Assembly (NCBI RefSeq): GCF_020742345.1
Contig: NZ_DYXC01000100.1
Coordinates: 1 to 28,357 of the forward strand
From: Enteractinococcus helveticum
GTDB lineage: Bacteria; Actinomycetota; Actinomycetes; Actinomycetales; Micrococcaceae
Direction of reading: 5' to 3'
Length of the DNA: 28,357 nucleotides
The translations under genes were made by a program, and so were the position numbers. The notes beneath the pieces were generated by a model. The model had not been told where the DNA came from. It did no database searches and saw nothing but the letters and a program-made list of their open reading frames with translations. The number at the start of each line of letters is the position of its first letter. Position 1 is the stretch's first letter. Shown here one piece after another: positions 8,508 to 15,767 of this stretch.

Positions 8508-8642
8508 CCACCCGGGGCCGCAAACGCCACTCGTCGAATATCAGACAGGCGGTCAGTATGCGTCCCCAATATCTTGAATCATGGTGACCGGATCCATAGA
8601 CTCACAATCCATAGCCCAGAAGTGATGGCTTGGAGGAATATT

Positions 8643-9452
8643 GTGCATGTCGCATATCAGCTCAAACGAGACAACCTGCGCATCAAGATCAACCAACAGG
8701 ACACCGAGCTCGACGCACTATTTCCCATCGGCCATAAACATGACCGCTACGGGTTTCTGATTACCGAACCCTACGGAAGTTTTGGTGCAAGCTTGCTCAT
8801 CCAAGCCGCCATCGTGCACTTTTATGACATTCATCCGGCCCGTCGCGACAACGAACCCATGTACCCAGAAATCTATATGTTCCACGTCGGTGGGGCTTTC
8901 GGGGATCACAGTTCATTTGATTTCTGGCCACCGCGCAAAGAAATCTTTGTTGAGGCCAATAAGCCAGCGGATCTCCTGTCAGCCATCGTTGATCGCGGTA
9001 TCACTCGATTGACGGTTCCTGAAGTGCCACCAGGCGACCCTGTACGTCTCCAAGACGGCGCAAATACGTTCGCCGACATTGGTTCAGCCAAAAATCTGTT
9101 GGCTTCATGTTTCGTCTATAATGCCGGAGGCATGACTGACGACGCCGATGTTGTGCTGTCATCCGATCATCCATCTTTTGAGGCCAATATCGGACGTACG
9201 TTGGATCGTGAGCCAATTTTAGAAAAATACTTTGCTGCACCCCAAACCATGAGTCTCGCCGGGCCCTCAGCTCGGCAGGACATTGATCGATGGGTTGAAA
9301 CCGTCCTGGTCAGAAAAGATGAGGTCGACCGAGATGCTATTCGATTGCTAACCGCCCAACGTCGTCATCGGCAAGGTGACCGACTCGTGAGAACCGAATC
9401 TTTCCGACGTGTCAGCGTTGAGGATATGTTCGCCTTATTAGCTGGATTTTGA
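8643..9452 (+). CDS. Conserved-looking hypothetical protein
   Basis: I do not recognise this 269-residue protein. The frame is open from the stop of the preceding gene, and the first possible start is TTG 8574. GTG 8643 is preferred because GGAGGA (8632-8637) lies 5 nt upstream. The N-terminal half is mixed alpha/beta with aromatic-rich stretches (YGFLITEPYGSFGASLL, EIYMFHVGGAFGDHSSF, DFWPPRKEIFVEA). A central part reads like a short domain that lists or selects residues (GITRLTVPEVPPGDP). The C-terminal third is charged and helical (RRHRQGDRLVRTESFRR). No signal peptide or membrane segment is visible, so it is probably cytosolic. It may be co-transcribed with the upstream hydrolase. Confidence 0.7.
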   Translation: MHVAYQLKRDNLRIKINQQDTELDALFPIGHKHDRYGFLITEPYGSFGASLLIQAAIVHFYDIHPARRDNEPMYPEIYMFHVGGAFGDHSSFDFWPPRKEIFVEANKPADLLSAIVDRGITRLTVPEVPPGDPVRLQDGANTFADIGSAKNLLASCFVYNAGGMTDDADVVLSSDHPSFEANIGRTLDREPILEKYFAAPQTMSLAGPSARQDIDRWVETVLVRKDEVDRDAIRLLTAQRRHRQGDRLVRTESFRRVSVEDMFALLAGF

Positions 9453-9474
9453 TGACGCGAACACTACCTTTTGC

Positions 9475-9518
9475 ACCGACTAGCCGGTGATCTGGTAGAA
9501 GAGCTCCGGCTAGTCGGT
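9475..9518. terminator. Perfect 13-bp hairpin between convergent genes
   Basis: ACCGACTAGCCGG (9475-9487) pairs fully with CCGGCTAGTCGGT (9506-9518), with an 18-nt loop. It lies between the plus-strand hypothetical gene and the minus-strand acetyl-CoA synthetase gene, so it is placed to end both transcripts. There is no clear T-run on either side. Confidence 0.65.
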
Positions 9519-9522
9519 GAAA

Positions 9523-11655
9523 CTACCGGACTTGGCTACTTGAACGGTGCTCCAGTACTTCCGCGATTTTGGCAATCGCCGGTTCGTTCTGCAACGACGT
9601 CGTATCACCCAGGGTGTCACCGGTGTAGAGTTCCGTGAGTAACCGGCGCATGATCTTGCCCGACCGGGTCTTGGGCACATCGGGGACGAATACAATGTCG
9701 TTGGGTTTGGCAACCGGGCCGATCTGTTTGGCGACCAATTGGGTGAGTTCGGCTTTTGCGGCGTCGTCGGTGAAGTCCCCACGGCTGACCACAAATGCGA
9801 TGGCGCAGTGGCCGGTTTTGGGGTGGGGGACCGGGGTGACGCCGGCTTCAATGACCTTGGGGTGTGAAACCAGCGCGGATTCAATTTCAATGGTCGACAG
9901 GCGGTGGCCGGAAATATTGATGACGTCGTCGATGCGTCCCAGGATCCAGATATCGCCGTCGTCGTCGGTTTTTGCACCGTCGCCGGCCAAAAACCAGCCG
10001 CGACCGTCTTCGGCCCAGTGGAAATCGGCCCAGTACGAGTGATAGAAGCGTTCCGGATTGCCCCACACCGTGCGGGCAGCACCGGGGCCGGGACGGGTGA
10101 CGACAATGACGCCCTGTTGGTTGGGTTTCGAAGGGTTGCCCGCGTCGTCGACCACCGCGACATTGACGCCGGGAAGCGGACGCGAACCAGATCCGGGCTT
10201 GAAGGTTTTATCCGTTTGACGTGGGGAGATGATGGTGGAACCGGTTTCGGATTGCCACCAGGTGTCGACCATGGGTACGCCCTCGGGGGTGTCGCGGCCA
10301 ATGTGGGTGCGCGCCCAGTTCCAGGCCTCGGGGTTCACGGCTTCGCCCACGGTGCCGATTAGCCGGATTGAGGACAGATCGTATTCGGCGGCCGGGCCGT
10401 TTTCGTGCCAGCCCATCAGCGAGCGCAGTAGGGTTGGTGCGGTGTAGTAACTGGTGACTTTATAGCGCTGGATGACTTCAAAATGGCGCGCGGTGTGGGG
10501 TGCATTGGGCACGCCCTCGTAGATCACCTGGGTTGCGCCATTGGATAACGGACCGTACATTTCGTAGGTGTGGGCGGTGACCCAGGCCAGATCGGCGGTG
10601 CACCAGTGAACATCGGCCTCGCGCTGGTTCACATCCGGGTTAGCGAACAAAAAATCGTACGTGATTGAGGCGTGGGCCAGATAACCCGCCGAGGTGTGCA
10701 CCAGGCCCTTAGGTTGGCCGGTTGTACCCGAGGTGTACATGATGAACAGTGGGTGTTCGGCGTCAAAGAACGCGGGCTGGTGGGTTTTGGGTTGCTTGGT
10801 GACGACGTCGTCCCACCAGACATCGCGGCCCGGCGTCCAGGGAATATCGGTGTGGCCGGTGCGGTTGACCACCAGCACGTGTTCGATGTTGTTGTCGCCC
10901 GAGACGGCTTCATCGGCGGCGGTCTTGACGGGCATGGCCTTGCCGCGGCGGAACTGGCCGTCGGAGGTGACCAAGAGTTTGGCCCCGGTGTCTTCGACCC
11001 GGAATTTCAGGGCGTCTGCCGAGAACCCACCAAAGACCAGCGAGTGCACAGCACCGATGCGGGCACAGGCCAGGGCGATGACCACGGTTTCCACAATGAC
11101 CGGCAGGTAGACGACCACGCGATCGCCGGCAGTGATCCCTAATTCGGTCAGGGCGTTGGCGGTTTGAGAGACTTCCTCTAGCAGGTCCCGGTAGGTTACG
11201 GTGCGACGGTCGCCGGGTTCACCTTCGAAATACAGGGCGACTTTGTCGGCGTGGCCGGCTGCCACGTGACGGTCCAGGCAGTTGACGGCCACATTGAGTT
11301 TGCCGTCTTCATACCACCGGGCCACGGGGCCTTGTGCGGTGTCGGGGTGTGGTTTTGTCCAGGAATGGATGATGGAAAATTCTGTGTCCCAGTCCAGGCG
11401 TTGGCCGGCAGCTTCCCAGTAGGCCATCCGGGCGCGCTCATCGACCTGTGCACCGGTGGCATCTGCACGGTGGTGGGCCAGGCCGACAGCACGGCCCGGA
11501 TTCACATCGGGGTCTGCGGCATCGACCATGACTTGCGGCAGGGGACCGGGCAGCCCGTTGGGCAGTGGCGTGTATTGTTCATCGAAGAGTTTGGCGGCCA
11601 ACCCGGTGCGGTAGACCAGGTTCGTGTCAGTGGCGGTGATGCTGGATTGCGTCAA
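9523..11655 (-). CDS. acs: Acetyl-CoA synthetase (acetate--CoA ligase, AMP-forming)
   Basis: Activates acetate to acetyl-CoA via acetyl-AMP in the cytosol. The 710-residue protein shows the ANL-superfamily signatures in order: the phosphate loop YTSGTTGQPKGLVH, TWWQSETGS (the Acs-type adenylate-binding motif with tryptophan), GRIDDVINISGHRLST at the domain hinge, and the catalytic Lys667 in TRSGKIMRRLL. The N-terminal region (HSWTKPHPDTAQGPVARWYEDGK) is also Acs-like. It is somewhat longer than the usual 650 residues. The start is TTG 11655, 8 nt after GGAAAGG. That binding site overlaps the closing helix of a SAM-type riboswitch, an unusual control for this enzyme and described separately. 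Lys667 is the site that acetylation switches off in homologues. Confidence 0.96.
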   Translation of the reverse strand: MTQSSITATDTNLVYRTGLAAKLFDEQYTPLPNGLPGPLPQVMVDAADPDVNPGRAVGLAHHRADATGAQVDERARMAYWEAAGQRLDWDTEFSIIHSWTKPHPDTAQGPVARWYEDGKLNVAVNCLDRHVAAGHADKVALYFEGEPGDRRTVTYRDLLEEVSQTANALTELGITAGDRVVVYLPVIVETVVIALACARIGAVHSLVFGGFSADALKFRVEDTGAKLLVTSDGQFRRGKAMPVKTAADEAVSGDNNIEHVLVVNRTGHTDIPWTPGRDVWWDDVVTKQPKTHQPAFFDAEHPLFIMYTSGTTGQPKGLVHTSAGYLAHASITYDFLFANPDVNQREADVHWCTADLAWVTAHTYEMYGPLSNGATQVIYEGVPNAPHTARHFEVIQRYKVTSYYTAPTLLRSLMGWHENGPAAEYDLSSIRLIGTVGEAVNPEAWNWARTHIGRDTPEGVPMVDTWWQSETGSTIISPRQTDKTFKPGSGSRPLPGVNVAVVDDAGNPSKPNQQGVIVVTRPGPGAARTVWGNPERFYHSYWADFHWAEDGRGWFLAGDGAKTDDDGDIWILGRIDDVINISGHRLSTIEIESALVSHPKVIEAGVTPVPHPKTGHCAIAFVVSRGDFTDDAAKAELTQLVAKQIGPVAKPNDIVFVPDVPKTRSGKIMRRLLTELYTGDTLGDTTSLQNEPAIAKIAEVLEHRSSSQVR

Positions 11656-11668
11656 GAATCAAACCTTT

Positions 11669-11752
11669 CCATCGGTTCTGGCGGTAGCACCTGCACGAGG
11701 CGTGGGGTTGCTGCGGCGTCGTCGAGCCAGATCTCTCAGCCGCTCTGGATGG
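11669..11752 (-). promoter_or_regulatory. SAM-I-superfamily riboswitch upstream of acs
   Basis: Read on the minus strand: P1 is CCATC/GATGG (11748-11752 with 11669-11673), P2 is GCGGC/GCCGC (11739-11743 with 11713-11717), and P3 closes GCAACC against GGTGC. Conserved core segments are AGAGCGG, TGGCTCGACGA and AGCAACC. The P2 loop TCTGG (11727-11731) can pair with CCAGA (11677-11681) as the class pseudoknot. A P4 helix is not evident, which recalls the SAM-I/IV variants. The 3' strand of P1 overlaps the binding site GGAAAGG (11664-11670), so SAM binding would be expected to block translation. The helix sequences covary with the copies at 20960 and 22773. Confidence 0.87.
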
Positions 11753-11763
11753 GTACGTCATCT

Positions 11764-11769
11764 ACTGTA
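11764..11769 (-). promoter_or_regulatory. Candidate -10 box for the acs riboswitch transcript
   Basis: TACAGT on the minus strand lies exactly 11 nt before P1. The riboswitch at 20960 has TATGCT at the same distance. The transcript would begin a few nucleotides before the aptamer. No convincing -35 box is seen. Confidence 0.4.
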
Positions 11770-11801
11770 GGCAATATTTGGGCTGAACGAAAATTTACCG
11801 G

Positions 11802-12626
11802 TCATAATGCTAGCCATGAGCGAAGCTTGGACTCGGTCAACACCGGGACCAGGCGCTGCTGGGTGATGGTCGTACCGGTGATCACCAGGTACAGCTGCAC
11901 CAGCACCACCAGGGTGCACCCGGTCAGCAACACCTTGTCCATTGGGCCTGCCGCCGCGATGCGCAATGGCTTGGGCGTGCCGAGGTTTCGCCACCGCTGC
12001 CGCCCCAATGGTAGGGGTGCAAGCAGGGGGATGCCGTGTTTGGTCATGAGGTCTCCCACCAGGTGGGTGCCTATGCCGATGGTCACCGCTGAGCCCATGA
12101 CGACGCCGCTGCCCGAATTCGGTGCCCACTGCCAGGCCGCCCACGCCACCAGCGCTGACACCCCGGTGATCGCCAGCCAGTCGGCTTTCTTGGACCATTC
12201 GGGCAACAAGCCCCGAATTGCCAGGCCAAGCAAAACGAATAGCAATGCCACGGCCGCAGCCTTGCCGAACGTAGACATCAGCGCTGCTGCCCCGGCTCCC
12301 GCACCCAACGCGAACCAGAGCGTGTGCGTGGCTGTTCGGTGCCCATTACGGCAATACTGGTCCTTGCGGCTGCGGGTGACATTGACGAAAGTTTGGCTTG
12401 CATGTTCCACCACACGCGACAGCCCTTGCGATAGCGGGCCGAAGGAGCGCGATACTGTCGCCTGGGGAGAATCCAGATCCGGTAGCAGGGCACCGCCAGC
12501 GGTAATGCAGGCAAACATGAGTGCATCCGGAATGGTCGTGACCCCACCCCACTGGGCGGGCAGCAGCTGCGCCACGGCCAGACCGACTGCTGCCCCACTC
12601 ATTGCGTGGGTGGGCCCCATGACCAT
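11802..12626 (-). CDS. Membrane-bound metal-dependent hydrolase, DUF457/YdjM family
   Basis: A 274-residue membrane protein with about five hydrophobic segments. The N-terminus GPTHAMSGAAVG and the motif GALLPDLDSP, followed by RTATHTLW and later GTHLVGDLMT, are the His/Asp clusters of the DUF457 family (related to LexA-binding YdjM). These suggest a metal site at the membrane, but the biochemical role of the family is poorly known. ATG 12626 follows AAGGGA by 8 nt. The frame runs back to a TTG at 12653, which lacks a binding site. It lies on the same strand as acs, but acs has its own promoter and riboswitch in the 146-nt gap. Confidence 0.85.
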   Translation of the reverse strand: MVMGPTHAMSGAAVGLAVAQLLPAQWGGVTTIPDALMFACITAGGALLPDLDSPQATVSRSFGPLSQGLSRVVEHASQTFVNVTRSRKDQYCRNGHRTATHTLWFALGAGAGAAALMSTFGKAAAVALLFVLLGLAIRGLLPEWSKKADWLAITGVSALVAWAAWQWAPNSGSGVVMGSAVTIGIGTHLVGDLMTKHGIPLLAPLPLGRQRWRNLGTPKPLRIAAAGPMDKVLLTGCTLVVLVQLYLVITGTTITQQRLVPVLTESKLRSWLAL

Positions 12627-12769
12627 GACTATTGTCCCTTCGTTTGCGTGCAAGTGATTCTCACTGACTGTAGGCGAAACCGGTGCGGCGGCAGCGCGGA
12701 CATTGCGGATGCCGCGACCAAAAGTGCATCAACGGGTTGGAAAAACTACCGTCAGCGCGTAGCTGAGCC

Positions 12770-14023
12770 TTAGTGTAAGAGTTTTTCGGGTTGGTACACC
12801 CCGGCGGTTTTGGCAAGGTCACGTACGGAATGCCCGGAGGCCAATACACTGGATTCGGTCAGCAGCCCATCTGCACGGATCCCGTAAACGGGTGCGGTAA
12901 GGTTTGCCCGCGAGCCAAAACTCGACGCTCCGACATCAAGTATTGCTAGCACGTCGCCTTCGTTGACTACTGGTAGTGGCACGCTTTGGGCTACTAGCCC
13001 GTTGGGTCCAGCAACGTCATAGTAATACTGCTGGAAATCGTCTTTGGGCTGGCCATCATCGTCGAAGACCACAACGCGTGTCATATCTGGTTGCGGTTGG
13101 GCATCAGCATGGACGACGGCGATCATCCGTCCGTCGAGGTCTTTGGTATATTCTACCCGCGCTAAGATCATCCCGGCTCGAGCCGTCAGAAACCCACTGA
13201 AATCTATGGTGAATTCGTATTTGCCATGCATCAGATCAGGGATCATCGCCTGGTGGACAAACCGATGATTATCCAACCCCGGATCACAGTCATCACTGCT
13301 CTTGCCCACGGCGTCTCCGGCACTGAAATGCAACCCACGGATACGTGGACCACCCACGGCGTGTTCAACATCTTCGGCAAACTGGTAGACCGCGGCAACT
13401 TGTTCTGCGGTCTGTTGCAGCGTGGTGGGTGGGGTATCAAAGCTGACATGCAGTTGGGTTAGCCAAGGGCGTTCGAGGAAGACTTCAATGAGGTCTTGAC
13501 GGTGATCGCGCAACCCAATGCCCACGTGGGCGAATGTGGTGGCATTGTCATCGGCTGAAGCTTGCGGGGTGACCTGTAGTCCAATGGCGCCGTCGTAGTC
13601 CACGGCGTCATGCAGTAATTCATCAACGCGGGTCAATTCGGCAAAGTTACTGATGCTAAAGCTCAGCGCGGCATCGGTGAGTTCCTGCAGCTGGGAGGGC
13701 GTTTTTACCGGGGCATTATGGACGATTTCGTGTGGAAAATAGCCACTATTGCGGGCAATTTCAAGTTCGACGGCGGTCCGGGTTTGTACGCCAATGCCGC
13801 GGGCCCGAAAATGCTCCAGCACACCGGGTAGGGCCATAGTGCCGACGGAAACTGCCGGCTGAAACCAGTCTTCAGCATATGCCTCGTGGACTCGTTGGAT
13901 CAGGTGATCCAGGATGTTGTAATCGACTACACCCAGCACCGGTGTGGCATCCGTCAGCGTCGGGGCGAGCCGCTCCACTGCGGTCAACCGCTGGGTTGTG
14001 ATGCGAGATCCGAAAGAAACCAT
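12770..14023 (-). CDS. Decarboxylase-fold (LysA/ODC fold-type III) protein lacking PLP residues; probable pseudoenzyme
   Basis: The 417-residue protein follows diaminopimelate/ornithine-type decarboxylases from end to end: an N-terminal TIM barrel with GIGVQTRTAVELEIARNSG and HEIVHNAPVKTPSQLQEL, then a C-terminal barrel ending in GDVLAILDVGASSFGSRAN. The key residues are gone. The AVKAN lysine that binds PLP is Ser59 (PAVSVGT). The expected HxHxGS stretch reads GLHFSAGD. The glycine loop is missing because this region is much shorter. EPGR is replaced by FSGFLTARAG. The usual CESxD cysteine region reads NGLVAQS. ATG 14023 follows AGGA by 7 nt. It starts 50 nt after the ring monooxygenase gene and may share its transcript. 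A regulatory, binding or new catalytic role is possible. Confidence 0.78.
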   Translation of the reverse strand: MVSFGSRITTQRLTAVERLAPTLTDATPVLGVVDYNILDHLIQRVHEAYAEDWFQPAVSVGTMALPGVLEHFRARGIGVQTRTAVELEIARNSGYFPHEIVHNAPVKTPSQLQELTDAALSFSISNFAELTRVDELLHDAVDYDGAIGLQVTPQASADDNATTFAHVGIGLRDHRQDLIEVFLERPWLTQLHVSFDTPPTTLQQTAEQVAAVYQFAEDVEHAVGGPRIRGLHFSAGDAVGKSSDDCDPGLDNHRFVHQAMIPDLMHGKYEFTIDFSGFLTARAGMILARVEYTKDLDGRMIAVVHADAQPQPDMTRVVVFDDDGQPKDDFQQYYYDVAGPNGLVAQSVPLPVVNEGDVLAILDVGASSFGSRANLTAPVYGIRADGLLTESSVLASGHSVRDLAKTAGVYQPEKLLH

Positions 14024-14073
14024 GGCACGATCCTACGCGCACAGGTAGGACACGTTAGCGATTGTCGCAGCGC

Positions 14074-15504
14074 TCAACGTGACGGTTCTACGACGTCAAC
14101 AATGGCTTTGAGTAGGCGGTTACGTCGAATACGTGTATCCACCTCGCGGCGTGTCGCACCGGATACGGCGACGACGCCGTCCGGACGGATCAGCTGGACG
14201 CCGTCGTCGTCGGTATGCCAATACCAGGTGCCGGGCGGCTGGTATTCGGTGATGGTGCTGGCTGCGCGCTTGCCGGAGAGTTTGTCGCGGCCCAGAACCA
14301 GGGGCCCGTGCTGGTAGGCGATATTGAGTCCGGCCATGGTTTGGCCCAGGAGTTGTCGGGCGCCAGTGTGCGGCAACAGCGTGGGCGCGACGGTTCCCAA
14401 GACGCGTCGACCGGCGCGTCGGGAATCCGTGACCAGGGCCGTGATTCGTTGCACCCGAGCCACCATACGTTCGATGACCGGCCGGCGCTCGGCTTCGTAA
14501 CTGTCGAGCAGTTTCGCGGCTTCTTTGGGCTGCAATGTATCGGCCAGCGCGAGCTTCCAGATTAGGTTGTGGGCATCGTGGACCCCAAAGTTCATGCCTT
14601 GCCCGCCGACGGGACTGTGCACATGAGCGGCGTCGCCGGCAAGAAATGCCCTGCCCGAGTGCAGCGGGGCAGCAATCCCGTAGGACGGCGAAAATCGCGA
14701 AGTCCAGGCAATATCGTGTGCGCCAAAGTGAATGCGGGCACGCGAGGCAATGAGCCCATCAAGGAGTTCTGGGGTGATGGGCTCTGCCCAAGCTTCTGAT
14801 TGATACGGCAGATGCGCGACGATGCGCCATAATCCGTGTGTTGGTAGTGGGATCAGCAGAAGGAAACCTTCCGGGGCCAGCGAGATCTGGGCTTCGCGGT
14901 CGGGTAGGTAGGCGGTGGTATAAGCATCCGCAAGAATAAACGGTGCCTCGGATTCGGCACGTTTGAACTGCGACCGGATGTTATCACGAACCGTGCTGTG
15001 GCTACCATCGGCGCCCACAACCCATGATGCTGTGATGGTCTGCGGTTGACCTTGTGTCGATACTTGCGCGGTTACCGACGTAGCGGACTGCTGCAGCTCA
15101 ATGAGCTGGGTGCCCCATTCCACCGCGACCTGTTGGCGGGTCAGGGCCTGTTCTAACAGGTTTTCTACCTCGTATTGGGGGATGATCAGCCAGTGTGGAT
15201 AGGCGGTGTCACCCCAGTTCAATTCGTCTAGTGCGATGCGACCGCGGACGCCGAATGATCCGCGCAAATTGACTGCTTCCAATTCACCGCCGACAGCAGC
15301 GACGTCGTGGGCAATGCCCAGAGTGTTGAAAACTTCCATGGTGCGAGCGTGGGTTACCAGCGCTTTGGAATAGGCCGCACGTTCGAGTCGTTGATCGATG
15401 ATCCGAACGGTCAGGCCAGCTTGGCGGGCCGCAAGGGCTGCGGTCAGGCCCGTGGGTCCAGCACCCACGACTAGGACGTCAGGGGATTGGTGCGGATCAG
15501 TCAT
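14074..15504 (-). CDS. FAD-dependent aromatic-ring monooxygenase (PheA/TfdB family)
   Basis: A 476-residue flavoprotein hydroxylase predicted to add one oxygen atom to an aromatic compound using NAD(P)H. It has the FAD Rossmann motif VVGAGPTGLTAALAARQAG near the N-terminus, the DG motif VVGADGSHSTVRD, and GDAAHVHSPVGGQGMNFG, the second FAD motif. The C-terminal end (IRPDGVVAVSG) is the remnant of the thioredoxin-like domain common in this family. ATG 15504 is used since the Rossmann fold follows at once; the frame runs further back to 15558 without family sequence. There is no Shine-Dalgarno site, but TATACT lies 7 nt upstream, so the mRNA may be leaderless. Substrate unknown. Confidence 0.9.
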   Translation of the reverse strand: MTDPHQSPDVLVVGAGPTGLTAALAARQAGLTVRIIDQRLERAAYSKALVTHARTMEVFNTLGIAHDVAAVGGELEAVNLRGSFGVRGRIALDELNWGDTAYPHWLIIPQYEVENLLEQALTRQQVAVEWGTQLIELQQSATSVTAQVSTQGQPQTITASWVVGADGSHSTVRDNIRSQFKRAESEAPFILADAYTTAYLPDREAQISLAPEGFLLLIPLPTHGLWRIVAHLPYQSEAWAEPITPELLDGLIASRARIHFGAHDIAWTSRFSPSYGIAAPLHSGRAFLAGDAAHVHSPVGGQGMNFGVHDAHNLIWKLALADTLQPKEAAKLLDSYEAERRPVIERMVARVQRITALVTDSRRAGRRVLGTVAPTLLPHTGARQLLGQTMAGLNIAYQHGPLVLGRDKLSGKRAASTITEYQPPGTWYWHTDDDGVQLIRPDGVVAVSGATRREVDTRIRRNRLLKAIVDVVEPSR

Positions 15505-15511
15505 GATTAAA

Positions 15512-15517
15512 AGTATA
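15512..15517 (-). promoter_or_regulatory. -10 box suggesting a leaderless mRNA for the monooxygenase
   Basis: TATACT on the minus strand ends 7 nt before ATG 15504, the distance expected if transcription starts at the start codon. No ribosome binding site is present in the upstream 30 nt. Confidence 0.45.
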
Positions 15518-15767
15518 TGGGGGTTTGAGCCAAAGTGATCGTTCGGGCCGCCTATCATCAGCCGGTGACCGGAGAACCCAGCGGCAGCACAAGTTGTGAT
15601 TCATGAGCCGGATGTCCGGTATTTTCGCTCGTGTCAGCAGCACGGCGGTCAGCCTTGTGTGACGTCGATGTGTTTGATGTAGCTGGGGCGAATGTTGGGG
15701 TCGGTCATCGTTTTTCACAACACTGCATGGTCCTCGGTCACTTTATGAACGCTGAACCTGGTGTCGT

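Noticed and set aside
8395..8577. Small frame over the end of the hydrolase gene
   Set aside because: It is a shadow frame of the hydrolase with no binding site or family sequence.
8574..8642. TTG start for the unknown protein at 8574
   Set aside because: No ribosome binding site precedes it, whereas GGAGGA lies 5 nt before GTG 8643.
15497..15718. Small minus-strand frame upstream of the monooxygenase
   Set aside because: It overlaps the monooxygenase start, is His/Arg-rich and has no binding site; the likely leaderless promoter is inside it.
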